This document shows positions 7,081 to 14,421 of a stretch of DNA of 24,780 nt, one piece after another (position 1 is the first letter of the stretch; each line of letters starts with the position of its first letter). The DNA lies in the NCBI GenBank assembly GCA_937896835.1, contig CALBOJ010000029.1, positions 1-24,780 on the forward strand. Direction: 5' to 3'. Below the pieces are notes generated by a model, which did not search any database, was not told where the DNA came from, and saw nothing but the letters and a program-made list of their open reading frames with translations. This DNA comes from an uncultured Collinsella sp. GTDB lineage: Bacteria > Actinomycetota > Coriobacteriia > Coriobacteriales > Coriobacteriaceae. Position numbers and translations under genes: made by a program.

Positions 7081-8592
7081 ATGGCTACGTTCTTTCCCGG
7101 TGAGTCCCACACGTTTTCGGAGTATCTGCTGGTCCCTGGCTACTCGTCCTCGCAGTGCATCCCCAACAACGTCTCTCTTAAGACGCCGCTAACCCGCTTT
7201 AAGCGCGGTGAGAAGCCGGCAATCACCCTGAACATCCCCATGGTTTCCGCCATCATGCAGTCCGTCTCGGGCGTCGACATGGGTGTCGCGCTCGCTACCG
7301 AGGGTGGCCTGTCCTTCATTTACGGTTCTCAGACCCCTGAGTCCGAGGCTGCTATGGTTAAGGCCGTTAAGGATCACAAGGCTGGTTTCGTTCAGTCCGA
7401 TTCCACGCTGACCCCCGACATGACCATGGAGCAGGTCATCGAGCTCAAGGAGAAGACCGGCCACTCCACCATGCCGGTCACCGACGATGGCACTCCCAAG
7501 GGCAAGCTCCTGGGCATCGTCACCAGCCGTGACTATCGCCCCAGCCGCGATGACCACCAGAAGAAGGTCTCCGAGTTCATGACCCCGCGTGAGCAGCTTA
7601 TCGTGGGCGACAAGAACATCAGCCTCAAGGTTGCCAACGACGTCATCTGGGACAACAAGCTCAACGCTCTGCCTATCGTCGACGACAACGATCACCTTAT
7701 GGGCATCGTCTTCCGCAAGGACTACGACAGCCACAAGACCAACCCCAACGAGCTGCTCGATAACGACAAGCGCTATATGGTCGGCGCCGGTATCAACACC
7801 CGCGACTATGCCGAGCGCGTGCCGCTGCTCATCGAGGCTGGCGCCGATGTCCTGTGCATCGACTCCTCCGAGGGCTTCAGTGAGTGGCAGAAGCGCACCA
7901 TCGAGTGGATTCGCGCCAACTACGGCGAGGACGTCAAGGTCGGTGCCGGTAACGTCGTCGACGCCGAGGGCTTCCGCTTCTTGGCCGACTGCGGTGCCGA
8001 CTTCATCAAGGTCGGTATCGGCGGCGGTTCCATCTGCATTACCCGCGAGACCAAGGGTATCGGTCGTGGCCAGGCCACCGCGCTGATCGACGTCTGCCGC
8101 GCCCGTGACGAGTACTACGAGGAGACCGGTGTTTACGTGCCCGTGTGCTCCGACGGCGGTATCGTATACGACTACCACATGACGCTCGCCCTTGCTATGG
8201 GTGCCGACTTTATGATGCTGGGTCGCTACTTCGCCCGCTTCGATGAGAGCCCGACCGAGCGCGTCAACGTCAACGGCCAGTACATGAAGGAGTACTGGGG
8301 CGAGGGTTCTGCGCGTGCTCGCAACTGGCAGCGCTACGACCTGGGCGGCGCGGCGAAGCTCAGCTTCGTCGAGGGCGTTGACTCCTACGTTCCCTATGCC
8401 GGTTCCCTCAAGGACGGCGTGGGCGGCACGCTCTACAAGGTCAAGTCCACGATGTGCAACTGCGGCGCCCTCTCGATCCCCGAGCTCCAGGAAAAGGCAC
8501 GCCTGACCCTGGTCAGCTCCACCTCCATCGTCGAAGGCGGCGCCCACGACGTTGTGGTTAAGGACTCCCAGCAGTCCGTATCTTATCGATAA
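7081..8592 (+). CDS. guaB: IMP dehydrogenase, Tritrichomonas foetus-like type
   Basis: The protein has 503 residues; ATG 7081 follows AAAAAGGAG. IMP dehydrogenase oxidises IMP to XMP with NAD+, the committed step to GMP. The order is: first half of the TIM barrel (PMVSAIMQSVSG, GGLSFIYGSQ), two CBS domains (about residues 100-220, VTDDGTPKGKLLGIVTSRDY and LNALPIVDDNDHLMGIVFRK), then the catalytic half. The active-site loop is GIGGGSICITRETKGIGRGQ with Cys at residue 319. The flap carries Arg418-Tyr419 (NWQRYDLGG). These numbers and the total length equal those I remember for the T. foetus enzyme, and the RETKGIGRGQ loop differs from the usual bacterial R-x-VxGVGxPQ. A GMP reductase would lack the flap Arg-Tyr. 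It stands alone between a divergent regulator and a palindromic 3' region. Confidence 0.95.
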   Translation: MATFFPGESHTFSEYLLVPGYSSSQCIPNNVSLKTPLTRFKRGEKPAITLNIPMVSAIMQSVSGVDMGVALATEGGLSFIYGSQTPESEAAMVKAVKDHKAGFVQSDSTLTPDMTMEQVIELKEKTGHSTMPVTDDGTPKGKLLGIVTSRDYRPSRDDHQKKVSEFMTPREQLIVGDKNISLKVANDVIWDNKLNALPIVDDNDHLMGIVFRKDYDSHKTNPNELLDNDKRYMVGAGINTRDYAERVPLLIEAGADVLCIDSSEGFSEWQKRTIEWIRANYGEDVKVGAGNVVDAEGFRFLADCGADFIKVGIGGGSICITRETKGIGRGQATALIDVCRARDEYYEETGVYVPVCSDGGIVYDYHMTLALAMGADFMMLGRYFARFDESPTERVNVNGQYMKEYWGEGSARARNWQRYDLGGAAKLSFVEGVDSYVPYAGSLKDGVGGTLYKVKSTMCNCGALSIPELQEKARLTLVSSTSIVEGGAHDVVVKDSQQSVSYR

Positions 8593-8697
8593 GCGGCTTT
8601 CCCAGGCACCGCACCTTGCCGTTCAAACCGTCGCTCGCGTACCAAAGTACGCCTCGCTCCTCTTTCACGGCAATCTGCGGCACTTGGAAAACCCGTT
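8592..8697. repeat. Long imperfect palindrome starting at the guaB stop codon
   Basis: The arms pair about position 8644.5: GCGTAC (8637-8642) with GTACGC (8647-8652), TTGCCGT (8616-8622) with ACGGCAA (8667-8673), CCGCA (8609-8613) with TGCGG (8676-8680), then TTT with AAA and GGC with GCC further out. About 23 of the 32 outer positions pair. There is no T-rich tail. It may end or stabilise guaB mRNA, or be an interspersed palindromic repeat. Confidence 0.6.
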
Positions 8698-8713
8698 CGT
8701 TCTAGAACGGGTT
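8690..8713. other. Perfect hairpin competing with the guaB 3' palindrome
   Basis: AACCCGTTC (8690-8698) and GAACGGGTT (8705-8713) make a 9-bp stem with a six-base loop. The left arm is also part of the preceding long palindrome, so the two folds cannot form together. A further small hairpin, GGTTGA-GTA-TCAACC, follows at 8723-8737. Confidence 0.5.
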
Positions 8714-8751
8714 GCACATAAAGGTTGAGTATCAACCACGTTATTTAGATA

Positions 8752-8795
8752 AAGCGAGATGCCTGCAAGTCGCAGACATCTCGCTTGTTGTATTT
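8752..8795 (+). terminator. Probable intrinsic terminator upstream of leuS
   Basis: AAGCGAGATG (8752-8761) pairs perfectly with CATCTCGCTT (8777-8786). A TGC/GCA pair tightens the loop, and TTGTTGTATTT follows as a U-rich tail. It is the only structure between guaB and leuS with a convincing tail, so it probably ends guaB readthrough. Confidence 0.6.
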
Positions 8796-8803
8796 GCTAT
8801 CAT
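8773..8803 (+). promoter_or_regulatory. Candidate extended -10 promoter for leuS
   Basis: TGCTATCAT (TATCAT at 8798-8803) is a good extended -10 element. The -35 is weak (CAGACA at 8773-8778, 19-base spacing). Transcription from about 8810 would start just before the long leader hairpin. Confidence 0.4.
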
Positions 8804-8820
8804 CAGTCAAGTTAACCTTA

Positions 8821-8939
8821 GGGTCGGGCGGCTTAGCTTTGTTCGCTACAAGTTCCGCACGCAAAGAAGAGCACTTAATGTGCTCTTCGTCTTGCGCAGG
8901 ACTGTCCGCAGTAGCGAATAAAGCTAAGCCGACCGACCC
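8821..8939 (+). promoter_or_regulatory. Long-hairpin leader of leuS
   Basis: The 29-base arms at 8821-8849 and 8911-8939 are complementary at 28 of 29 positions when one G-U is counted. Inside them GAAGAGCAC (8866-8874) and GTGCTCTTC (8880-8888) form a 9-bp perfect stem with loop TTAAT, extended by CGCAA/TTGCG. The structure ends 11 bases before the leuS ribosome site AAAGGAG (8951-8957). I do not see the T-box consensus or specifier features. A cis-acting leader for leuS is the simplest reading; a palindromic repeat insertion is the alternative. Confidence 0.65.
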
Positions 8940-8962
8940 CATTAAAGATTAAAGGAGCTGAT

Positions 8963-11539
8963 ATGTGCGATTGCACAGATCATAAGGATGAGATCCCTGC
9001 CTACGACGCGCAGGCCATTGAGTCCAAGTGGATGAAGGCCTGGGAGGACTCCAACCTTTTTGCCGTCGACACCGACGCCAGCAAGCCCAAGAAGTACGTG
9101 CTCGAGATGTTCCCGTATCCGTCGGGCGATCTGCACATGGGCCACGCGCGCAACTATACCATCGGCGATGCCATGGCCCGTCAGGCCCGCATGCGCGGCT
9201 ACGATGTTCTGCACCCCATCGGCTTTGACGCCTTTGGCCTGCCTGCCGAGAACGCCGCCATCAAGCACAACACGCAGGCTGCCGCCTGGACGTATAAGAA
9301 CATGGACCAGGCGCTCGCCACGATGAAGCGCATGGGCTTCTCCTACGATCTGGATCGCATGGTCAAGACCTGCAGCCCCGATTATTACCGTTGGGGTCAG
9401 TGGATCTTTGAGAAGTTGTGGGAAAAGGGCCTGGTCTACCGTAAGAAGAACCCGGTCAACTGGTGCCCCACCTGCAAGACCGTTCTGGCCAACGAGCAGG
9501 TCACCGAGGGCAAGTGCTGGCGCTGCGGCACCGAGCCCGAGAAGCGCGACCTTGAGCAGTGGTACTTCAAGATCACTGAGTACTCCCAGGAGCTGCTCGA
9601 TGATCTGGAGAAGCTCCCCGGCTGGCCCGAGCGCGTCAAGCAGATGCAGGCCAACTGGATCGGTCGCTCCGAGGGCGCCGAGGTCGACTTTACCCTGTGC
9701 GACAAGGATGGCGAGCCCATCGAGGGCGACGAGGGCAAGATCACCGTCTTCACCACGCGTGCCGATACGCTCTTCGGTGTCTCCTTCTTTGTCCTGGCCC
9801 CCGAGTACGCTCGTCTGCACGAGCTCGTCGAGGGTACGGAGTACGAGGAGGCCGTGACCAAGATCGTCGAGGACTCCAAGCATATCTCCGCCGTCGAGCG
9901 TGCCCAGGGCACCCTCGAGAAGCACGGTGCCTTTACCGGCCGCTACGTGGTGAACCCGGTCAACGGCGAGAAGGTCCCCGTGTGGGTTGCCGACTACGTC
10001 GTTGCCGACTACGGCACCGGCGCCGTCATGGCCGTTCCCTGCGGCGACCAGCGCGACTTTGAGTTCGCCCGCAAGTACGACCTACCTATTGTGCCGATTA
10101 TCCTGGACGATGACGACCGCGCTGCCGTCGAGGCCAGCGGCGAGACCATTGATACCTTCCATGCCGAGACCGTCGACTGGGATTGCGCCCATGCTGCCGA
10201 GGGCACGCTCGTTCAGTCCGGCAAGTACACCGGCATGCGTGGCGGCAAGCACTCCGAGGGCGAGGCTGCGATTGTGGCCGACCTTGAGGCCATGGGCTGC
10301 GGCCGTCGCAAGGTCGAGTTCCGTCTGCGCGACTGGCTCATCAGCCGCCAGCGCTATTGGGGCAACCCCATCCCGGCTATCCACTGCGAGCACTGCGGCA
10401 TCGTGCCCGTGCCCGAGGATCAGCTGCCGGTAACGCTGCCCGAGAACCTGGACCTGGGCGCCGGCGAGACCCTCGCCGAGTGCAAGGAGTTCTACGAGAC
10501 CACCTGCCCGGTCTGCGGCCGCCCGGCCAAGCGCGAGACCGATACCATGGACACCTTCACTTGCTCCAGCTGGTATTACCTGCGCTATACGGACCCGCAC
10601 AACACCGAGCTGCCCTTCTCCCGCGAGGCTGCCGATCGTTGGATGCCTGTCGATAACTACATCGGCGGCATCGAGCACGCCATTCTGCACCTGCTCTACA
10701 GCCGCTTCTTTACCAAGGCACTGCGCGACCTGGGCCTGCTGAGCGTGGACGAGCCCTTCACCAACCTGCTGTGCCAGGGCATGGTCAAGGACGAGAACGG
10801 CGACACCATGTCCAAGTCCAAGGGCAACGTCGTGCCCCCGAGCTCGGTCATCGAGCCCTACGGCGCCGACACCATGCGTCTGGCGATCCTGTTTATCGCC
10901 CCGCCCGAGAAGGACTTCGACTGGGACCCCAAGGCCGTTGAGGGCGCCAACCGCTTCATCAAGCGCGCCTGGCGTATCGTTTGGCAGCTCGTCCAGTCCG
11001 GCGACGCCAACGTGGCCTTCGACAAGTCCGCGCTCGACGAGGTCGCGATGAAGCTCTATCGCGAGCGTCACCGCACCATCGCCAAGTGCACCGAGGACTT
11101 CGATCGCGGCCAGTTCAACACCGCCATCTCGGCCGTCATGGAGCTCGTCAACGCGGCGAGCGCCTACCTCAACGCCACCGAGGGTGCCGCCCGCGACAAG
11201 GCGCTGTGCTACGGCGTGGCTAAGGATATCGTGAGCGTCCTTGCCCCCATCTGCCCGTTCTGGGCCGATGAACTGTGGCACGAGGCCCTCGGCTGCGAGG
11301 GCAACGCCTACACCGCCGCCTGGCCCGAGTTCGACTTGGCCGAGTCCATCGAGGACACGGTGCAGATCGTCGTCCAGGTGCTCGGCAAGGTCCGTGGCCG
11401 CATCGACGTCGCCCGCGACGCCTCCAACGAGGAGATGCAGGCTGCCGCCGAGGCCGCCGTCGCCAAGTGGCTCGAGGGTAAGACGGTCGTCAAGGCCATC
11501 TGCGTGCCCGGCAAGCTGGTCAACCTGGTGGTCAAGTAA
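8963..11539 (+). CDS. leuS: Leucyl-tRNA synthetase
   Basis: The class I synthetase of 858 residues charges tRNA-Leu in the cytosol. ATG 8963 lies five bases after AAAGGAG. Visible in order: the FPYPSGDLHMGH motif with the HIGH signature as HMGH (residues 58-61); a zinc-type cluster with C168-P-T-C171 and C185-W-R-C188; the CP1 editing domain with TVFTTRADTLFGVSFFVLAP; a second cysteine-rich patch, CEHCGIVPVP and CPVCGR; the TFTCSSWYYLRYTDP region; and TMSKSKGN at 615-622 for KMSKS. The tail holds the anticodon-binding helical domain and ends VPGKLVNLVVK, typical of bacterial LeuRS. The length is normal. It is monocistronic, with its own leader and a strong terminator. Confidence 0.97.
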   Translation: MCDCTDHKDEIPAYDAQAIESKWMKAWEDSNLFAVDTDASKPKKYVLEMFPYPSGDLHMGHARNYTIGDAMARQARMRGYDVLHPIGFDAFGLPAENAAIKHNTQAAAWTYKNMDQALATMKRMGFSYDLDRMVKTCSPDYYRWGQWIFEKLWEKGLVYRKKNPVNWCPTCKTVLANEQVTEGKCWRCGTEPEKRDLEQWYFKITEYSQELLDDLEKLPGWPERVKQMQANWIGRSEGAEVDFTLCDKDGEPIEGDEGKITVFTTRADTLFGVSFFVLAPEYARLHELVEGTEYEEAVTKIVEDSKHISAVERAQGTLEKHGAFTGRYVVNPVNGEKVPVWVADYVVADYGTGAVMAVPCGDQRDFEFARKYDLPIVPIILDDDDRAAVEASGETIDTFHAETVDWDCAHAAEGTLVQSGKYTGMRGGKHSEGEAAIVADLEAMGCGRRKVEFRLRDWLISRQRYWGNPIPAIHCEHCGIVPVPEDQLPVTLPENLDLGAGETLAECKEFYETTCPVCGRPAKRETDTMDTFTCSSWYYLRYTDPHNTELPFSREAADRWMPVDNYIGGIEHAILHLLYSRFFTKALRDLGLLSVDEPFTNLLCQGMVKDENGDTMSKSKGNVVPPSSVIEPYGADTMRLAILFIAPPEKDFDWDPKAVEGANRFIKRAWRIVWQLVQSGDANVAFDKSALDEVAMKLYRERHRTIAKCTEDFDRGQFNTAISAVMELVNAASAYLNATEGAARDKALCYGVAKDIVSVLAPICPFWADELWHEALGCEGNAYTAAWPEFDLAESIEDTVQIVVQVLGKVRGRIDVARDASNEEMQAAAEAAVAKWLEGKTVVKAICVPGKLVNLVVK

Positions 11540-11567
11540 GCACTGCGCACTTAACTGACGCATAAAA

Positions 11568-11610
11568 GACGAGGGGCGATCCGGTTGGGTCGTCCCTCGT
11601 TTTGTGTTGT
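11568..11610. terminator. Bidirectional intrinsic terminator between leuS and the lipoprotein gene
   Basis: ACGAGGGGCGATCC (11569-11582) pairs with GGGTCGTCCCTCGT (11587-11600), including two G-U pairs, around a GGTT loop. TTTTGTGTTGT follows on the plus strand. On the minus strand the hairpin is followed by CTTTTAT. It can end both convergent transcripts. Confidence 0.88.
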
Positions 11611-11643
11611 ATGACCTGCTTAGTCAGTGCGTCGCACCGTCTT

Positions 11644-12216
11644 CTACGGGATGTGTACCAGGTCCCTAAAGTAAACATTGCCCGTTTGCTCCTCGATCAT
11701 CCAGATGTTGAGGTAGATGTCGTTGAGGTCGTTGTTCACATTAAAGTCCGGGTCGTCGAAGGTGCCTACAAAGGTGAGCATGGCGCGCGTTTCCTCGCCT
11801 GCTGCGACCTGCTGGCGCATGCGCACATCGCGGACCACGCCGTTGACGTAGGCATAGGAGTCCACATCGCCAAACATCATGTCGACACCGGTGTTGTTGG
11901 TTACCGTAAAGACGAGCGCGGCGTCGCCGTAGCCGTCGGTGTCCTTGCCCACGCAGGTAACATGGACGTTCTCGTCTGCCTCAAGGTCGATAGGGAACTG
12001 TTCTTGAGGGTCGGGACCTAAGCCCTGGGGATCGTCGATGTCTTCGTCTATTTTGTCGAAGCTTACCGGGGGTTCGGTTTTCTCGATGGCTTTGGTGCTG
12101 CCACGATCCGGTTCGCATGTTCCGGTTTTGCCATCGATGTTGTTGCAGCCCGTCAGAGCGAACGAGCAGGCAGCGACGACGAGCGCGGTCGCGCAGAGGG
12201 TGCCTAGGCGTTCCAT
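11644..12216 (-). CDS. Putative lipoprotein of unknown function
   Basis: The protein has 190 residues. ATG 12216 has a strong AAGGAGG four bases upstream. The signal peptide MERLGTLCATALVVAACSFA followed by LTGC is a clear lipobox (Cys at residue 24), so the mature protein is membrane-anchored outside the cell. An acidic, Pro-rich linker (about residues 35-75) leads to a beta-rich domain with VHVTCVGKDTDGYGDAALVF, then TVTNNTGVDMMFG, and RAMLTFVGTFDDPDFN. This pattern of a hydrophobic strand, TNNT and a charged loop resembles the Ig-like DUF4352/DUF5067-type extracytoplasmic domains, but I cannot assign a family. It converges on leuS and no operon partner is visible. Confidence 0.75.
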   Translation of the reverse strand: MERLGTLCATALVVAACSFALTGCNNIDGKTGTCEPDRGSTKAIEKTEPPVSFDKIDEDIDDPQGLGPDPQEQFPIDLEADENVHVTCVGKDTDGYGDAALVFTVTNNTGVDMMFGDVDSYAYVNGVVRDVRMRQQVAAGEETRAMLTFVGTFDDPDFNVNNDLNDIYLNIWMIEEQTGNVYFRDLVHIP

Positions 12217-12479
12217 GGATCCTCCTTGCCGTAGAGATGCTGGAAGGTTGTGCGGTCAATGCGTGCGGCAGGCTTTCTCGCTACAGAATGCCTCTCGGCT
12301 CTAGTCTGGCCGATGTGCGCCCAGGGATGGAATGCCCATAGGGCCCGATTCGGTCGGCACGCTGGGACGCATGGCCCGTTTTGGGGCTGTTGAGGTTGCT
12401 CCGCATGGGGCTCTTCGGTCAATTGTCCTCTTCTTGTGGAGAACCTGTGCGCACGCTGACCTGCAGATTCGTACTGTGC

Positions 12480-12508
12480 TTGCGCGTTTCCGCAGCTATT
12501 GGTATAGT
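12480..12508 (+). promoter_or_regulatory. Sigma-A type promoter of the rimP-nusA-infB operon
   Basis: TTGCGC (12480-12485), exactly 17 bases, then TATAGT (12503-12508) is the best sigma-A-like promoter in the window. Transcription would start near 12515. That removes the upstream part of the open frame preceding rimP and supports ATG 12587 as the true start. The rest of the gap (12217-12479) shows no convincing gene. Confidence 0.65.
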
Positions 12509-12533
12509 TTGCTTGCAAATGAAGTTGTAATTG

Positions 12534-12566
12534 AAAGAAGTGGGGTTTCGGCCCCGCTTCTTTTTT
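12534..12566 (+). terminator. Leader terminator/attenuator upstream of rimP
   Basis: AGAAGTGGGG (12536-12545) pairs with CCCCGCTTCT (12552-12561) around TTTCGG and is followed by TTTTTT; an AA/TT extension is possible. It lies about 20 bases after the predicted start site and 20 bases before the rimP ATG, so it separates the promoter from its operon. Readthrough control of this operon is therefore likely; the factor is unknown, with NusA feedback an obvious candidate. Confidence 0.8.
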
Positions 12567-12586
12567 GTATGGATGGAGGTGCCGCA

Positions 12587-13081
12587 ATGGTCAAGACCAA
12601 GACCGAGCAGGCGATCATCGACGCGCTCGAGGCCGTCGCTCCCCAGCACGATGTCGACATCGTCGACGTCGAGCTCGTGGGCGCCACCAAGGCCCCCTGC
12701 GTGCGCGTGCGTATCGAGGGTGCCGAGGGCCAGAGCCTGTCGCTCAACGACGTCACGGCCAACACCAAGTGGGTCGGCGATGTGATTGAGGAGCTCGACC
12801 CTATCTCTTCGAGCTATACGCTTGAGGTGTCGAGCCCGGGCATGGCGCGCCCGCTGCGCCGCCCGTGCGACTTTGTCCGCTTTGTTGGCGAGAACTGTGA
12901 GCTCACCTCCACCGCTACCGAGGGCCGTCGCAAGTACGCCGGCAAGATTGCCGCCGCCACCGAGACGAACGTGACCCTCGAGCTCGAGGACGGCGAGTCC
13001 GTTACCCTCGATTTCTCTGATGTTAAAAAGTGCAAGTTGAAGCCCACCTATGACTTCAAGCCCGCGAAGGAAGGAAAGTAA
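12587..13081 (+). CDS. rimP: Ribosome maturation factor RimP
   Basis: The protein has 164 residues from ATG 12587, seven bases after GGAGG. The frame extends upstream, but that part crosses the promoter and terminator and is not translated on this reading. RimP binds the free 30S subunit and helps its maturation. The N-terminal alpha/beta domain includes VDIVDVELVGATKAPCVRVR and the conserved YTLEVSSPGMARPLRRPCDF segment (about residues 80-99), which is the family signature. The C-terminal SH3-like barrel follows (ENVTLELEDGE-like region, here TNVTLELEDGESVTLDFSDV). The stop is one base away from the nusA ATG, so the two genes are translationally close as in most bacteria. Confidence 0.95.
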   Translation: MVKTKTEQAIIDALEAVAPQHDVDIVDVELVGATKAPCVRVRIEGAEGQSLSLNDVTANTKWVGDVIEELDPISSSYTLEVSSPGMARPLRRPCDFVRFVGENCELTSTATEGRRKYAGKIAAATETNVTLELEDGESVTLDFSDVKKCKLKPTYDFKPAKEGK

Positions 13082-13082
13082 G

Positions 13083-14330
13083 ATGGCAGCATCCGACATG
13101 ATGTCCGCCCTGATGGAGCTTTGCCAGGAGAAGCACATCGACCAGCTCTACCTGATCGACCGCCTGGAGCAGTCGCTTGCCAAGAGCTATGCCGAGATCC
13201 TGCATCTTGAGTGGGGCGCCAAGGTGACCATCGACCGCACCACCGGCAAGATCTACGTCTACCGCCTGGAGCCGATCGACGATTCCATGGACGAGGAGGG
13301 CAACTTCACCGAGTTCGAGGAGATCGACGTCACCCCCAAGAACACGAGCCGCATCGCCGCCCAGCACGCTAAGGCCGAGATCAACGCCATCGTGCGCAAC
13401 TCCGCCCGCGAGCAGATCTACGAGGAGTTCTCCGGCCGCATCGGTGACCTCATCAGCGGTACCGTGCTGCAGTCCACGCCCGACTTCACGATCGTCAAGA
13501 TCCGCGAGGGCGTCGAGGCCGAGCTGCCGCACTTCGATCAGCGTCGCTACGAGAACGAGCGCAACGAGCGTCCGATGGGCGAGCGCTACCTGCACAACCA
13601 GCATATCAAGGCCGTGATCATCGACGTTCGCGACCCCAACTCCAACCTGCAGCCGGTTCGTGGCGAGCACAGCCGTCCGCCGATTGTCATCTCCCGTACC
13701 CACCCCGAGCTCATGCGTCGTCTGTTTGAGCAGGAGGTGCCCGAGATCTATGAGGGCACCGTCCAGATCAAGTCAATCGCCCGCGAGCCCGGCCAGCGTT
13801 CCAAGGTCGCCGTCCACTCGCTCGACGACCGCCTGGATCCCGTGGGTGCCTGCGTCGGCCCCAAGGGCAGCCGTGTTCGCGCTGTCGTGGGCGAGCTCCG
13901 TGGCGAGCGCGTCGACGTCATCCTGTGGGATGCCGATCCTGCCGTCTACGTCGCCAACGCCCTTTCGCCCGCTAAGGTCACCCGCGTCCTCATCGACGAG
14001 GAGAAGGCCTACGCCGGCGTCATCGTGCCCGACGACCAGCTGTCCCTCGCCATCGGCAAGGAGGGCCAGAACGCCCGCCTCGCCGCGCGCCTGACCGGCT
14101 GGCACATCGACATCAAGTCGGAGACGCTTGCCGCCGACATCCTCAAGAACGTTCCCGTTCACGAGGAGCCCGCCGCCGACCTGATCGGTGACGAGGAGGA
14201 CGAGGACGTCCGCCGCTGCGAGTACGTGTCCGAGGACGGCGTCCAGTGCCGCAACCAGGCTCGTCCCGGCTCCCGTTTCTGCGGTGTCCACGACACCGAC
14301 GCCTTCGATGATGCGGAGGACCTGATCTAG
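13083..14330 (+). CDS. nusA: Transcription termination/antitermination factor NusA with C-terminal Cys/His extension
   Basis: The protein has 415 residues from ATG 13083 (AAGGAAAG upstream, one base after rimP). NusA binds RNA polymerase and RNA and modulates pausing, termination and antitermination. Order: N-terminal polymerase-binding domain (1 to ~125), S1 domain starting near GRIGDLISGTVLQSTPDFTI, KH1 (VAVHSLDDRLDPVGACVGPK and GSRVRAVVGEL), and KH2 (GVIVPDDQLSLAIGKEGQNA). The S1 part carries a longer loop (HFDQRRYENERNERPMGERY). After KH2 comes an acidic linker and then a small motif C379-x9-C389-x10-C400-x2-H403, likely zinc-binding, before an acidic tail. The E. coli acidic-repeat domains are absent, as in other Gram-positives. 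The extension is the odd part. Confidence 0.95.
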   Translation: MAASDMMSALMELCQEKHIDQLYLIDRLEQSLAKSYAEILHLEWGAKVTIDRTTGKIYVYRLEPIDDSMDEEGNFTEFEEIDVTPKNTSRIAAQHAKAEINAIVRNSAREQIYEEFSGRIGDLISGTVLQSTPDFTIVKIREGVEAELPHFDQRRYENERNERPMGERYLHNQHIKAVIIDVRDPNSNLQPVRGEHSRPPIVISRTHPELMRRLFEQEVPEIYEGTVQIKSIAREPGQRSKVAVHSLDDRLDPVGACVGPKGSRVRAVVGELRGERVDVILWDADPAVYVANALSPAKVTRVLIDEEKAYAGVIVPDDQLSLAIGKEGQNARLAARLTGWHIDIKSETLAADILKNVPVHEEPAADLIGDEEDEDVRRCEYVSEDGVQCRNQARPGSRFCGVHDTDAFDDAEDLI

Positions 14331-14338
14331 CGCGCGGT

Positions 14339-14400
14339 CGCGCCGGGCGGGTCCCGGCGCGTCTCCCTCGCTCGTTCAGTCTCTAGGCACCCAAGGTGCC
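14339..14400 (+). other. Two hairpins in the nusA-infB gap
   Basis: CGCGCCGGG (14339-14347) pairs with CCCGGCGCG (14353-14361), and GGCACC (14386-14391) with GGTGCC (14395-14400). Neither has a T-run. They occupy the 91-base gap where ylxR and ylxQ usually lie in Gram-positives; no ylxR reading frame is present. They could be processing or pausing sites. Confidence 0.5.
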
Positions 14401-14421
14401 AGAAAGGGTAGGTGAAGTCAT

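Noticed and set aside
8712..8921. A 69-codon plus-strand frame before leuS
   Set aside because: It runs through the terminator, promoter and long hairpin, so its sequence is explained by structure; no ribosome site is visible.
8738..8960. T-box riboswitch for leuS
   Set aside because: I looked for the AGGGTGG-ACCGCG core and found only GGGTCGGGCGGC in the hairpin arm; no specifier loop could be drawn. A cmscan against the T-box model would settle it.
12217..12479. Possible small RNA or long hairpin in the gap upstream of rimP
   Set aside because: Only weak complementarity (GGCCGATG...CATGGCC) was seen; no promoter-terminator pair encloses it.
12332..12586. N-terminal extension of RimP from an upstream in-frame start
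   Set aside because: The stretch contains the promoter and leader terminator and has no RimP similarity; ATG 12587 has a good GGAGG.
12204..12587. A 127-codon minus-strand frame in the gap upstream of rimP
   Set aside because: It crosses the rimP promoter and terminator, overlaps the lipoprotein start, and has no recognisable domain or good ribosome site.
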